From positions 3,348,001 through 3,412,000 of the forward strand of contig NZ_CP178861.1 of assembly GCF_047344985.1 (NCBI RefSeq): 64,000 nucleotides of DNA, written 5' to 3'. Every line of letters starts with the position of its first letter. Positions within the stretch are counted from its first letter, which is position 1. The position numbers and the translations under genes are program-made. The stretch is from Bdellovibrio sp047344985. Lineage in GTDB: Bacteria; Bdellovibrionota; Bdellovibrionia; Bdellovibrionales; Bdellovibrionaceae. The notes beneath the pieces are model-generated. The model was not told the origin of the DNA. It ran no database searches and saw only the letters and a program-made list of their open reading frames with translations. This document shows positions 8,583 to 17,683 of the stretch, in pieces.

Positions 8583-9485
8583 ATGCAGGATTTCATTCAA
8601 CACATTATCAACGGTATCAGTCTTGGATCTATTTACGCACTGATCGCCCTTGGATACACGATGGTGTATGGAATCCTGAAAATGATCAACTTCGCCCACT
8701 CCGATGTTTACATGGTGGGCGCCTTTGCCGCCTACTATGTCGCCCGCTTCTTTGGAATTGATGCAAGTCCTGGCATCGCGACTCTAATCACTCTTCTTGT
8801 TGTCTCGATGGTTTGTTGCAGTCTCTTGGGACTGGCTATTGAACGCTTGGCTTATCGCCCTCTTCGTAATGCACCTAAATTAAACGTTCTTATCACGGCT
8901 ATCGGCGTGAGCCTTTTCCTGGAATATGCGGGACAAGTTGTTTTCGGCGCTGATCCTAAAGTTTTTCCTGAAGTGATGAAGGACATGGTTTTGTTCAACA
9001 TTGGTGATGTGGAATTAAAATCTTTTGATGTCACGGTTCTGATCGTGAGTGTTCTTGCGATGCTGGGACTTCAGTTTCTTATTTTTAAAACCAAATTGGG
9101 TCGCGCGATGCGTGCAGTGAGCGCGAATGCCTCTGTCGCAAGTCTTTTAGGCGTGAATCCAGATCGCATTATTGCATTTACATTTATCGTTGGTTCTTCT
9201 TTGGCCGGCGTCGGCAGTGTTCTTGTCGGAATGAAGTATCCCAAAATTGATCCTTTGATGGGAATGATGATTGGTCTTAAAGCGTTCGTCGCAGCCGTTC
9301 TTGGTGGAATCGGCAATGTCGGCGGTGCGGTTTTAGGAGCACTGATCATGGGACTTTCCGAAGAGATGGTCGTTGCTTATCTTTCCAGTACGTACCGCGA
9401 TGCTTTGGCGTTCGGTATTTTGATTGTGATCTTGATCTTTAAACCTGCAGGCCTTCTTGGTAAATACACAGTGGAGAAAGTCTAA
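8583..9485 (+). CDS. livH: Branched-chain amino-acid ABC transporter permease LivH
   Basis: An inner-membrane permease of 300 residues with about eight helices. The opening segment GISLGSIYALIALGYTMVYGILKMINFAHSD is characteristic, as is VLGGIGNVGGAVLGA near residue 240 and the C-terminal KPAGLLGK. AAGGA lies six bases before the ATG and overlaps the livJ stop region. It pairs with LivM to form the translocation channel. The stop codon shares one base with the livM start. Confidence 0.92.
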   Translation: MQDFIQHIINGISLGSIYALIALGYTMVYGILKMINFAHSDVYMVGAFAAYYVARFFGIDASPGIATLITLLVVSMVCCSLLGLAIERLAYRPLRNAPKLNVLITAIGVSLFLEYAGQVVFGADPKVFPEVMKDMVLFNIGDVELKSFDVTVLIVSVLAMLGLQFLIFKTKLGRAMRAVSANASVASLLGVNPDRIIAFTFIVGSSLAGVGSVLVGMKYPKIDPLMGMMIGLKAFVAAVLGGIGNVGGAVLGALIMGLSEEMVVAYLSSTYRDALAFGILIVILIFKPAGLLGKYTVEKV

Positions 9486-10456
9486 TGAAGTTTATTAAGT
9501 CTCCACTGATTGCTATTGCGGCCTTATCCCTTCTGGGTCTGGTCTTTGATTTCAGCGTCAATGCTTACTTCCAATTGATTTTGCTTTTTGCTTTGGTGAA
9601 CTGTCTTCTTTCAATGAGTTTGAATCTTGTTAACGGATACACGGGACAGTTCTCTTTAGGACACGCGGGATTTATGGCGATCGGCGCTTACTTCTCTGCT
9701 TACGCAAACACACACTGGGATCTTTTGCCTCCGTCTCTGCAAGCCGTTGAGTTTTTTATTTGGGCAGGTTGTGCGGGACTTGTCGCGGCAGGTGCCGGAT
9801 TCCTGGTGGGCCTTCCTTCTCTTCGTCTTAAAGGTGATTACTTAGCGATTGTGACTTTGGGCTTTGGCGAGATCATTCGTGTGGCGTTGTTAAATATGGA
9901 TTTCTTAGGCGGCCCTCGCGGTTACTCGAATATTCCTGGATTTAGTTCTTTCTTGTTTTCATTCATTTTTGCTTCTTTGTGGCTTGTGATTTGTTTCTTC
10001 ACTATTTGGCGTGTGATGCATTCCACTTATGGCCGCGGATTTTTAAGTGTTCGCGAAGATGAAATCGCGGCGGAGGCCATGGGTATTAATACCACTCGTA
10101 TGAAAGTGCGCGCGTTTGTTCTTTCCAGTTTCTTTGCAGGTGTTGCGGGTTCTTTATTCTCTCATTTTACAAACTTCATCAGTCCTTCCTCTTTCACGTT
10201 TCTGCAAAGCGTGAATGCCGTAATCATGGTCGTACTGGGTGGCATGGGTTCAATGACGGGCTCCGTGGTAGCTGCGGTCTTTATCACGGTCTTGCCGGAA
10301 GCTTTACGTCCTTTGCAAGAGATCACAGGCGTGGATCTGCGTATGGTGATTTATTCTTTGTCTTTAGTTCTTGTGATGATTTTACGTCCTAAGGGCCTTT
10401 TCGGTGATCTTGAGATCACTGATGTTTGGAGAAAATATGTCCGACGTTCTGCTTGA
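9485..10456 (+). CDS. livM: Branched-chain amino-acid ABC transporter permease LivM
   Basis: The second permease has 323 residues. Family features include NLVNGYTGQFSLGHAGFMAIGAY (~residues 48-70), RLKGDYLAIVTLGFGEIIR (~115-133) and VMVVLGGMGSMTGSVVAA (~250-265), with KGLFG near the end. Unlike many LivM proteins it has no long N-terminal extension. Its 3' end overlaps the start of livG by 20 bases, consistent with translational coupling inside one operon. Confidence 0.92.
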   Translation: MKFIKSPLIAIAALSLLGLVFDFSVNAYFQLILLFALVNCLLSMSLNLVNGYTGQFSLGHAGFMAIGAYFSAYANTHWDLLPPSLQAVEFFIWAGCAGLVAAGAGFLVGLPSLRLKGDYLAIVTLGFGEIIRVALLNMDFLGGPRGYSNIPGFSSFLFSFIFASLWLVICFFTIWRVMHSTYGRGFLSVREDEIAAEAMGINTTRMKVRAFVLSSFFAGVAGSLFSHFTNFISPSSFTFLQSVNAVIMVVLGGMGSMTGSVVAAVFITVLPEALRPLQEITGVDLRMVIYSLSLVLVMILRPKGLFGDLEITDVWRKYVRRSA

Positions 10457-11213
10457 AGCTCGCAAGATCACCATGCAGTTCGGCGGTCTTAAAGCCGTCG
10501 ACTCTTTGGAATTCCAAATTAAAAAAGGTCAGCTTGCCGGACTCATCGGTCCCAATGGTGCGGGAAAAACAACGGTGTTTAATATGCTTACGGGCGTATA
10601 TTCACCAACTCACGGTGAAGTGGCTTTAGAGAGGAAATCTTTAAAAGGACTTAAGCCTTATGAAATTTCCCACCGTGGTGTGACTCGTACGTTTCAGAAC
10701 ATTCGTCTTTTTAAAGGCCTCACTGTTTTAGACAATGTCTTGGTCGCAGGTCATCAGCATATGCACTACGGTCTTTTTGATACGCTTTTGCAAACCCCTC
10801 GTTTTAGAAAAGCTGAAAGTGATTTACAAGACAAAGCTATGAGTCTTCTTAAGATCTTTCACCTGGATGAAAAGGCTCATAAACCTGCGAGTGCCTTGCC
10901 TTATGGTGAGCAAAGAAAATTGGAAATCGTGCGAGCGTTGGCCACCGATCCAAAAATTATCTTGCTTGATGAACCGGCTGCGGGAATGAATCACTCTGAA
11001 ACTCATCACTTGATGGAAACGATTGCAAAGATTCGTGAGCAGTTCAAACTGACTGTTTTGTTGATTGAGCACGATATGAAACTCGTCATGGGTATTTGTG
11101 AAAATATCATTGTTCTTGATCACGGAGTGAAAATCGAAGAAGGAACTCCGCAGAAAGTGCAAAGCTCCCAAAAAGTAATTGAAGCCTATCTGGGCGTCGA
11201 GGAGAAAGAATGA
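10437..11213 (+). CDS. livG: Branched-chain amino-acid ABC transporter ATPase LivG
   Basis: An ATP-binding subunit of 258 residues. Walker A is GPNGAGKTT (~residues 39-47), the long LivG-type insert after the Q-loop is RTFQNIRLFKGLTVLDNVLVAGHQH, the signature region reads LPYGEQRKLEI instead of LSGGQ (typical of LivG), Walker B is IILLDEPAAGM, and the switch His is in LIEHDM. The start is set at the ATG 10437, preceded by GGAG, rather than a TTG at 10404. The start lies inside the livM end and the stop overlaps livF by ATGA. Confidence 0.92.
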   Translation: MSDVLLEARKITMQFGGLKAVDSLEFQIKKGQLAGLIGPNGAGKTTVFNMLTGVYSPTHGEVALERKSLKGLKPYEISHRGVTRTFQNIRLFKGLTVLDNVLVAGHQHMHYGLFDTLLQTPRFRKAESDLQDKAMSLLKIFHLDEKAHKPASALPYGEQRKLEIVRALATDPKIILLDEPAAGMNHSETHHLMETIAKIREQFKLTVLLIEHDMKLVMGICENIIVLDHGVKIEEGTPQKVQSSQKVIEAYLGVEEKE

Positions 11214-11923
11214 GTTCTCCATTATTGATTGTTGAAAATCTCGAAGTTTTTTATGGCTCGATTCAAGCTTTAAAAGGAATCAGCTTTTCTGTGGATGAAG
11301 GCGAAGTGGTTTCGTTGATCGGTGCGAATGGCGCTGGCAAAACGACGACTTTGCGTGCGATCTCAGGTCTGGTTCCTAACTCAGGACAGATTTCTTTTAA
11401 CGGACAAAATCTGAATGTAGTGCCGACGTTTAAACGTGTTGGATTGGGTCTTGCGCAGTCTCCAGAGGGCCGTGGCGTTTTCCCGCAAATGAGTGTTTAT
11501 GAGAACCTTGAAATGGGGGCTTATTCCCGCTCGGACAAAACTAATATCAAAAAAGATCTTGAGATGTGTTTTGAGCTTTTCCCTCGCTTAAAAGAGCGGA
11601 TGTCGCAAATGGCGGGAACTCTTTCTGGTGGTGAACAACAGATGCTGGCCATCAGCCGTGCTTTGATGTGCAAACCGAAGATGTTGCTTTTAGATGAACC
11701 GTCTTTGGGATTGGCGCCATTAATTGTGGCGCAGATTTTTGAAATCGTGAAAAAGCTGAACAAAGAAGGCATGACCGTTCTTTTGGTTGAACAAAATGCG
11801 CGTATGGCTTTAAAGATTTCTCACCGTGCGTATGTTTTGGAGACAGGACGTATCGTCATGCAAGATTCAGCTCAGAATCTTTTAAACAACGACGAAGTTC
11901 GTAAGTCTTACTTAGGCGTTTAA
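11210..11923 (+). CDS. livF: Branched-chain amino-acid ABC transporter ATPase LivF
   Basis: The second ATPase, 237 residues. Walker A GANGAGKTTTLRAISG (~residues 38-53), LGLAQSPEGRGVFPQMSVYENLEMGA (typical LivF Q-loop region), signature LSGGEQQMLAISRAL, Walker B MLLLDEPSLGLAP, and LLVEQNA with the LivF-type Gln after Glu. It ends one base before the stop of a convergent histidine kinase gene, with no terminator between them. Confidence 0.93.
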   Translation: MSSPLLIVENLEVFYGSIQALKGISFSVDEGEVVSLIGANGAGKTTTLRAISGLVPNSGQISFNGQNLNVVPTFKRVGLGLAQSPEGRGVFPQMSVYENLEMGAYSRSDKTNIKKDLEMCFELFPRLKERMSQMAGTLSGGEQQMLAISRALMCKPKMLLLDEPSLGLAPLIVAQIFEIVKKLNKEGMTVLLVEQNARMALKISHRAYVLETGRIVMQDSAQNLLNNDEVRKSYLGV

Positions 11924-11924
11924 T

Positions 11925-13301
11925 CTAAGAACCGGAAATAACAGGAGGGAATGACACTTTGAAAGTCGTTCCCTTATCTAGAACAAATTCATACTGCCAG
12001 CGATACAAGTCACAAATCGTTTTCACCCACGCTAGTCCCAAACCAATACCTTTTTGAGTGCGCACGACATTCGCACTTTTATTAAAAGGCGAACCGATGC
12101 GCGATAAAACTTCGGCAGGAATGCCCTCCCCAAGGTCTCGGACTTGGAACGATCCTTCATGGAAAGAGATTTCCACTTTGTCTTTGGAATACTTCAAGGC
12201 ATTGCTAAGAACGTTGTTCAGCAATTGCTCCAAGTGAAGTGGATTGCAAAGAACCTGAAAGTCCGTAGCTTGAGTGATCTGAATACGGTCACCATAGATT
12301 TTTTTTAAGTTTACAAGAACGGGAACCAGAAAGCCTTCGATATTCACGACATAAAGGTTTCCGGGAATCTTTTGGGTTGTAAGTTCCGCCCAATCCAGAA
12401 AGCTTGAGACCGTCTGAGAAATTTTATCGATGTTGGATTGGACTTCCTGCACCGAAGTTGCATCAACTTTGTATTTCTCTGAAATCACTTCAAAGTCGCG
12501 GTTTACAATTGTCAGTGGCGTTTTCAGTTCGTGAGCCATCTGGAAGGTCCAAGACTTCATGAATTTTCGACTGACATTGATTTTTTCAACCATGCCATTG
12601 AGAACCTGAATCAAATTGCGGAATTCATCCTGCCGTTGAAAGGGGGCATCCTTTGCATAACGCGATAAAGCGGCTGGAAGCTGTGGAAGTTCCGCGTTGG
12701 CTTCGAGGGATTTCGTCACTTGGTTTAAATATTGAGCCAAAGTTTTGATCGGCGAAAAAAGGTAGGCTGACAAGAACCACGTCAAAATAAGAATAACAAC
12801 TAATATTCCAGAAATCGCCCACATGGTTCTGTTGTTAACATAAGTCAGAGAAATAAAACTGGCGTCCACAATCACGCCGACTTGCAAAGTGCGCGTAGGA
12901 AACCGCGGAAGTTTTAAATTCAAAACTCGCACGAAATGCTTGGGTGTCGTGAGCGTAATCCATTTCGGATCTTGCGGAATTTCCATTTCAAGAAGATCCA
13001 CGTTTTGCGTGGTAAAGAGGATCTCCCCTTCCCGCGTACGGACAATAAAGAATTTTCCTAAACGATCTGGACCCAGCTCCTCTGAGATGATTTGGTCGGC
13101 CTCTTCGTCATCGTAAGTTTTAAGTTCGGAAAGTTTGGATTCAATAATGGACGTCGCCGTTTGACGAATTTGGTCGTCAAGAAACGACAGACGTTCCGTT
13201 CGAAAATAAGTTAGGAGAATGCCCGCAACGGAAACCGTTGTCGCAATAAGAACCAGCAAAGAGATAAAGAAGAACTTACGTCTCAAGCCAGTACCCCACA
13301 T
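11925..13301 (-). CDS. Membrane sensor histidine kinase, OmpR-pair type
   Basis: The kinase has 458 residues. A membrane helix near the N-terminus (FFFISLLVLIATTVSVAGILLTY), a ~130-residue periplasmic sensor, a second helix (ISGILVVILILTWFLSAYLF) and a HAMP-like linker come first. Then come the H-box MAHELKTPLT with phosphoacceptor His, the N-box LLNNVLSNALKYS, the G1 box DLGEGIP and the G2 box GIGLGLAW. All key residues look intact. The ATG at 13301 was chosen; a TTG 21 bases earlier gives a longer form. It overlaps its response-regulator gene by 26 bases. The signal sensed is unknown. Confidence 0.87.
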   Translation of the reverse strand: MWGTGLRRKFFFISLLVLIATTVSVAGILLTYFRTERLSFLDDQIRQTATSIIESKLSELKTYDDEEADQIISEELGPDRLGKFFIVRTREGEILFTTQNVDLLEMEIPQDPKWITLTTPKHFVRVLNLKLPRFPTRTLQVGVIVDASFISLTYVNNRTMWAISGILVVILILTWFLSAYLFSPIKTLAQYLNQVTKSLEANAELPQLPAALSRYAKDAPFQRQDEFRNLIQVLNGMVEKINVSRKFMKSWTFQMAHELKTPLTIVNRDFEVISEKYKVDATSVQEVQSNIDKISQTVSSFLDWAELTTQKIPGNLYVVNIEGFLVPVLVNLKKIYGDRIQITQATDFQVLCNPLHLEQLLNNVLSNALKYSKDKVEISFHEGSFQVRDLGEGIPAEVLSRIGSPFNKSANVVRTQKGIGLGLAWVKTICDLYRWQYEFVLDKGTTFKVSFPPVISGS

Positions 13302-13953
13302 TGCGCATGTTTTTAATGGCAACGGATGCAGAACTTGCTTCTAATTTGCGACGAAGATTGTTGATGGTCGCCTCAACAACCTTAGATTCAATTTCGCTGG
13401 AAGACTGCCAGATTTCCTCTAAAAGAATTTCTCTGGGAAAAATTTTTCCAGGATTGGAACTGAACATATAAAGAAGTTGAAACTCTTTTTGAGACAAAGC
13501 CAAAGACGTGCTTTGAACTTTAGCCAAGCGTTCTTCCTTATTAAGGATGAGATTTCCCACCTGCAGAGTTGCGCGTTCATCGTAAAGACTTTTTCGACGC
13601 GTGAGTGCGTTGATACGCGCGAGCAACTCCACCGCAGAAAAAGGTTTAGCCAGGTAATCGTCTGCCCCTGCATCCAACGCCAGAGCTTTTTCAGACGCAG
13701 TATCAATCGCAGACACAATCAGCAAACGGGAATCCGCAAAGGCCGTTTTGAGATTTGGAATCAAACTGATGGAGTCAACTCCGTTGAGAATACGGTCCAA
13801 AATGATCACGTGAGGATAAAAGCTTTTCGCTTTGAGAATGTGCTGCAAAGACTCGACAGAGGTCGCAGATTTGACACTGTGCCCATTAGACTCCGCTAAG
13901 ATGGAGATCTTTTTTAGGATTTCAGGCTCGTCATCGATTATTAGCAGCTTCAT
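13276..13953 (-). CDS. OmpR-family response regulator
   Basis: A 225-residue regulator with an N-terminal receiver (acidic pair in IIDDEPEIL, phosphoacceptor Asp in VIILDRILNG, Lys in AKPFSAVEL) and a C-terminal winged helix (LSQKEFQLLYMF, then EIESKVVEATINNLRRKL). The start MKLLIIDDE at 13953 replaces the longer frame beginning at 13995, because the receiver fold starts there. It is the first gene of the pair and overlaps the kinase start. Target promoters are not identifiable. Confidence 0.9.
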   Translation of the reverse strand: MKLLIIDDEPEILKKISILAESNGHSVKSATSVESLQHILKAKSFYPHVIILDRILNGVDSISLIPNLKTAFADSRLLIVSAIDTASEKALALDAGADDYLAKPFSAVELLARINALTRRKSLYDERATLQVGNLILNKEERLAKVQSTSLALSQKEFQLLYMFSSNPGKIFPREILLEEIWQSSSEIESKVVEATINNLRRKLEASSASVAIKNMRNVGYWLET

Positions 13954-14099
13954 TGCGCTAAAGATGGCATCTCTTTTTGAAAAAATAAATCTCAATCTTG
14001 GAATCTTTTGAAGTTAAAAGAATTTTTAACTCCGAAAGTTGCTGGTGTCAGCCATAAAAGTATCCTTAGAAACACGAATAAACTTTTAAAGGAGTAAAT

Positions 14100-14282
14100 A
14101 TGCGTTTATCAGCTATTCTTGTTGTTGCTTTGATGGTTACTGGTCAAGTTTCTATGGCGGCAGGCAAATCAGAAGCAAAAAAATTCCAAAAAATGTGCAG
14201 AGAAGAAAATCCAGGCGCTTCTAAAGCAGACGTTAAAAAATGCGTAAAAGAAAAAATCAAAGAAGCTAAAGCAGCAAAATAG
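14100..14282 (+). CDS. Small lysine-rich secreted protein
   Basis: Only 60 residues long. An N-terminal signal peptide (MRLSAILVVALMVTGQVSMAAG, cleavage expected after SMA or MAA) leaves a mature protein of about 40 residues that is very rich in Lys, with two Cys (MCREENPG and KKCVKEK) that could form one disulfide. AAGGAG lies six to seven bases before the ATG and an intrinsic terminator follows, so a short, well-translated monocistronic mRNA is likely. The Cys spacing resembles small PsiF-type proteins, but this is tentative. Function unknown. Confidence 0.75.
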   Translation: MRLSAILVVALMVTGQVSMAAGKSEAKKFQKMCREENPGASKADVKKCVKEKIKEAKAAK

Positions 14283-14340
14283 TTTCTAGACTTCGTCTCT
14301 GGTTTCAAGACTCGACATTCTTTGCCAGCTCGAGGATTTT

Positions 14341-14378
14341 AAAGCTCCAAGTATCTTAGACTTGGAGCTTTTTTTTAT
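14341..14378 (+). terminator. Rho-independent terminator, usable on both strands
   Basis: An 11-bp perfect stem AAAGCTCCAAG / CTTGGAGCTTT with a 9-base loop is followed by eight or more T on the plus strand. It ends the small secreted-protein gene and lies just after the stop of the convergent gene at 14379. Confidence 0.9.
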
Positions 14379-14969
14379 TTACCGCCCGTCATCACAATAC
14401 ATAACGCCCGGAGGAAGAATCTTCCAACGGCACTTCATTCCCCCGGCGGCAATCAACTCTGTCTCGATACGAGCGGAAGACTCTTCACCTTCAAGAGTGA
14501 ACTCACGCACATCATCCACAAAAAACTGATCCTGAATCGACTCCGTAGTAAACGGAATCACCTTAGCGCCAACCACGCGCCCACCACTCACTAAAGAGAA
14601 CTTAAGCTCAAGCTTCGTGTTCACATTGGGATTCCGAGAATAATGAACATCATACTTAGAATTAAGAATACGGATAAAAATCAAAGACTCGCGAGAAGAA
14701 AGATCAATCATCGCTCCTTGAATCATGGGAATCTCCACGCCATTTTCAATAAGTGACAACTTCACATCAACATCCCCACGCAAAGCGCGTTTATTGATAC
14801 GAAGATCATACCCATAATCCAAACCCGTCGTAGTATAAGAGTAATAAGGAAAATCACTCTTAGAAGCACAAGGCTCCATACAAGATTTATCTTTAGCCTG
14901 AGCCAACGCGGAAGTAGCAGAAAACGACAACATCAAAAGCCCCAGAAGAGCCACAGCTTTGAATTTCAT
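14379..14969 (-). CDS. Secreted protein of unknown function
   Basis: The protein has 196 residues with a clear signal peptide (MKFKAVALLGLLMLSFSATSALA, cleavage near ALA-QA). The mature part has a Cys pair CMEPC early and another Cys pair near the C-terminus (MKCRW, MYCDD), suggesting disulfides in the periplasm. The rest reads as alternating beta strands. I do not recognise the family. It converges on the bidirectional terminator at 14341. Upstream lies the 397-base gene-free stretch with the long inverted repeat. Confidence 0.7.
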   Translation of the reverse strand: MKFKAVALLGLLMLSFSATSALAQAKDKSCMEPCASKSDFPYYSYTTTGLDYGYDLRINKRALRGDVDVKLSLIENGVEIPMIQGAMIDLSSRESLIFIRILNSKYDVHYSRNPNVNTKLELKFSLVSGGRVVGAKVIPFTTESIQDQFFVDDVREFTLEGEESSARIETELIAAGGMKCRWKILPPGVMYCDDGR

Positions 14970-15205
14970 AAAAAAGTTCCTTTGTTAATTTCATCAATCA
15001 AAACAAAGGGTGCAGATATCATTCCCAGAATGGGATCTTGAAGGACTTTCTGAAATTACCAAACGCACTTTGGTAATCATTGAGAAGACTCATTTATAAA
15101 GACACTGGCGCACATTAAAAATTCATCCAGAAAACGCACAAAGAAAATCATTCGCCTAACTTTTAAACCAACTGACAAAATATGAAAGGTGCAACGAGCG
15201 TCGTG

Positions 15206-15343
15206 GGTTTTGTTGGCGGAGGGAGTGTGGCAGTTCTGCGCAGTCAGACCTCCGCGCCGACACGAAGTCGTACCAAAGCGCGGCGAGGCAGGATGCCGTG
15301 TCTGGCGGAGCGGAACTGCCACACTCCCTCCGCCAACAAAACC
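15206..15343. repeat. Long quasi-palindromic element (two ~34-bp arms)
   Basis: The left arm at 15206-15239 and right arm at 15310-15343 are reverse complements over about 34 bases with a single mismatch that would be a G-U wobble in RNA. The ~70-base centre contains further paired segments (CTCCGC, CCGACAC/GTGTCTGG, CCGCGC/GCGCGG), so the whole 138 bp could fold as one hairpin. It lies in the only gene-free stretch above 300 bases (14970-15366), between the end of a histidine kinase gene and the start of a secreted-protein gene. The core is more GC-rich than its surroundings. No open reading frame or T-run is convincing, so a REP- or MITE-like element is as likely as a terminator. Confidence 0.8.
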
Positions 15344-15366
15344 GCACCGATACTATCGATTGAAAC

Positions 15367-16779
15367 CTAAGACATCTTCTGCAAGAGGACTTCAAACTCA
15401 GTCCCATGCCCATCTTTAACAGGACTTCGTACAGAGACCTTCCCATCATGGGCTTCAACCACAGCTTTCACAAAAGTAAGGCCCAACCCCATGCCATATT
15501 CAGAACGACTCTTATCACTGCGATAAAGTTTCTGCCAAATCATGGCATGCTCATCCGGCGAAATCCCCGGCCCCGAATCGGTCACACGCACAATCACATT
15601 CTCTGTTTGATTGATCGTCTCAATGGTCACTTCTCCGCCTGACGGCGTGTACTTATGCGCGTTATCCAAAAGATTCGCAATCACACGACTGATAAGTCTG
15701 GCATCGACAAGAGCCCAATCATGACTATCAAGTTTTTGGATGACCTTAATATCTTTTTCTTCAAAAGCCATTTCATAAAGACTCATGATCTCTTTAACGA
15801 TTTCAGAAATATATTTTTTTTCAAGTTTCAACTTTTTACTGCGATTTTCCGCTTCGGTGATATCTGTTAAGACTTGCAGGAAGTTCAGAATCTTGTCGGA
15901 GTTTTCATAGCAACTTTGCAAAGCTTCTCTGTAAGACTCAACATCCCCTTCACTTGTTAAAGCCAACTCGGCACGTCCGCGAAGTCTCGTAACCGGCGTA
16001 CGAATATCATGAGCCAAGTGATCGAAGGCTTCTTTAAGTCCGCCAACAAGTCCCTCGATTTTATCGAGCATCTTGTTGCAAAGAACTTTAAGTTCTTCGA
16101 GTTCATCGTCACTGCCACCGACAGGAACACGTGTTGAAAGAGAACCGCTTTCGATTTTCTTCATCGAGGTGATCAGCTCACGCACAGGACTGAGAGTTTT
16201 GTTGGAAAGGAACAATCCTCCCAAGAATCCAATCAAGGCTACCGGCAAGAGGAGCCACCAGAATATTTTTTGTAAATTTCTTAACTGGAGGTTCAAACCC
16301 TCAGTACTTTTTGCGACGACGACACGATTGCCGTCTTTCAGAATACGCCCGATGAAAATAACGGCGTCACTGCCATGAAGTTCCGGCATTGAGAAATCAA
16401 AGCTGTGAGCTCTTTGCCCCAACACTTCAATACGGAGCGACTCCGTATCAACTTTGAAATTAGGAAATGGTTCATGAAAGAATAAAACTTCACCACGCGG
16501 TGAAATCACCGAAACTAATAGAGCAGCATCACGATCGTAGTTCGGAATATAAGCAAAATAATCCTGAAAGTCTTGCAGACCTCGGATCTCAATGCGATTG
16601 CGGTACTCTTCGACTTTGGCTTCAAGAACAACACGCTCCTGATTTTGTAGAGCGTGACTTATTTGAAAATAAAGAAAACTGAAGATAACTGTTGAGCTGA
16701 GGATCAGCACTAAAGAGTACGCTAAGGTCAATTTAGTGCTGATTCGGAAAAGCGTCGGTTTAAGACGACTTAAGAACAT
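15367..16779 (-). CDS. Membrane sensor histidine kinase
   Basis: The kinase has 470 residues. Helix 1 (~residues 15-38), a periplasmic sensor, helix 2 (WWLLLPVALIGFLGGLFLS), a HAMP domain ending in ESGSLSTRVPVGGSDDELEEL, the H-box AHDIRTPVTRLRG with phosphoacceptor His, N-box IANLLDNAHKYTP, G1 DSGPGI and G2 GMGLGLTF. The HDIRTP form of the H-box with the HAMP layout is close to the CusS/PcoS type, but no metal site is visible. It overlaps the start side of its cognate regulator by 20 bases. Confidence 0.88.
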   Translation of the reverse strand: MFLSRLKPTLFRISTKLTLAYSLVLILSSTVIFSFLYFQISHALQNQERVVLEAKVEEYRNRIEIRGLQDFQDYFAYIPNYDRDAALLVSVISPRGEVLFFHEPFPNFKVDTESLRIEVLGQRAHSFDFSMPELHGSDAVIFIGRILKDGNRVVVAKSTEGLNLQLRNLQKIFWWLLLPVALIGFLGGLFLSNKTLSPVRELITSMKKIESGSLSTRVPVGGSDDELEELKVLCNKMLDKIEGLVGGLKEAFDHLAHDIRTPVTRLRGRAELALTSEGDVESYREALQSCYENSDKILNFLQVLTDITEAENRSKKLKLEKKYISEIVKEIMSLYEMAFEEKDIKVIQKLDSHDWALVDARLISRVIANLLDNAHKYTPSGGEVTIETINQTENVIVRVTDSGPGISPDEHAMIWQKLYRSDKSRSEYGMGLGLTFVKAVVEAHDGKVSVRSPVKDGHGTEFEVLLQKMS

Positions 16780-17434
16780 ATCCTACACCTCTGACTGTAT
16801 AGATAAGTCGTGTAGGGAAATCTTTCTCTAACTTGTTGCGCAGACGACATACTAATACGTCTACCACGTTTGTTTGAGGATCGAAATCATAATTCCAAAC
16901 TTCTTTAAGAATAGTTTGTTTGCCGATGATCTTATTCGGATTGCTCATGAATAAATCCAACAAAACAAATTCTCTTTCTTGAAGATCCAACTTGCGACCC
17001 GCACGAACCACTTCACGATTCAAACGGTTCAACTTCAAGTCTTGGAAAACCAATGAAGTAACTTCTGACGCCTTTTGCGCGCGCTTCAAAAGATTCTTCA
17101 CGCGAATTTGAAGTTCAGCCATCGCAAAAGGTTTTGTGAGATAATCATCTCCACCCATGCTTAGACCTTTCAATCGGTCATCAAGTTCACGAAGTGCGCT
17201 GAGGATAAGAATCGGAGTGTTAACTTCTTTTTCGCGAAGAGACTTTGCAAACGTGTAACCGTCCATCTCTGGAAGCATCAAATCCAAAACGATGATATCG
17301 TAATGGTTAGTTAATGCACGCTCGTACGCGCGACGACCGTTTGATTCAACTTCGACTTCACCTTCTAGTTCGCCGAGGCCTTGTTTAACGATTGTTGCAA
17401 TTTCGTTATCGTCTTCAACTACCAAGCATCTCAT
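16760..17434 (-). CDS. OmpR-family response regulator
   Basis: The regulator has 224 residues. Receiver with EDD acidic cluster (residues 7-9), phosphoacceptor Asp in IIVLDLMLPEMDG (~51) and Lys in TKPFAM (~101); winged-helix DNA-binding domain with LQEREFVLLDLFM and the VDVLVCRLRNKLEKDF recognition helix. It precedes and overlaps the kinase gene by 20 bases, a standard two-gene operon. Targets are unknown. Confidence 0.92.
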   Translation of the reverse strand: MRCLVVEDDNEIATIVKQGLGELEGEVEVESNGRRAYERALTNHYDIIVLDLMLPEMDGYTFAKSLREKEVNTPILILSALRELDDRLKGLSMGGDDYLTKPFAMAELQIRVKNLLKRAQKASEVTSLVFQDLKLNRLNREVVRAGRKLDLQEREFVLLDLFMSNPNKIIGKQTILKEVWNYDFDPQTNVVDVLVCRLRNKLEKDFPTRLIYTVRGVGYVLKSS

Positions 17435-17620
17435 TTAGAGTCACCTTTGTTACGTTCATGTTATTTGTGAGGCTAGGATATATCAGATTTGTTTCTAAAC
17501 AAAAGGTGCAAATTTCATAAATGGGCCTAAACAGGCCATTATTACACAGTTTTAATCGACTCCCTCTTGGGCATTGCAGAATTGAAACCTGTTTCGCTCT
17601 GAAACACAGTTGCAAAAAAT

Positions 17621-17652
17621 AAAAAAACAGGCTCCTGGTCAGGGAGCCTGTG
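17621..17652 (-). terminator. Rho-independent terminator of the flagellar operon
   Basis: Read on the minus strand, ACAGGCTCCC and GGAGCCTGT form a 9-10 bp stem with a short loop, followed directly by a long T-rich run. It lies 32 bases after the flgE stop and is the only clear terminator found in the 15.9-kb flagellar gene run. Confidence 0.9.
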
Positions 17653-17683
17653 ACATGGTCTTTATAGGTCTAGTTAGCTAGGA

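Noticed and set aside
14029..14065. AAAGTT...GCCATAAA before the small secreted gene as a flagellar sigma-28 promoter
   Set aside because: The -10 half lacks one base of GCCGATAA and the spacing is two bases short.
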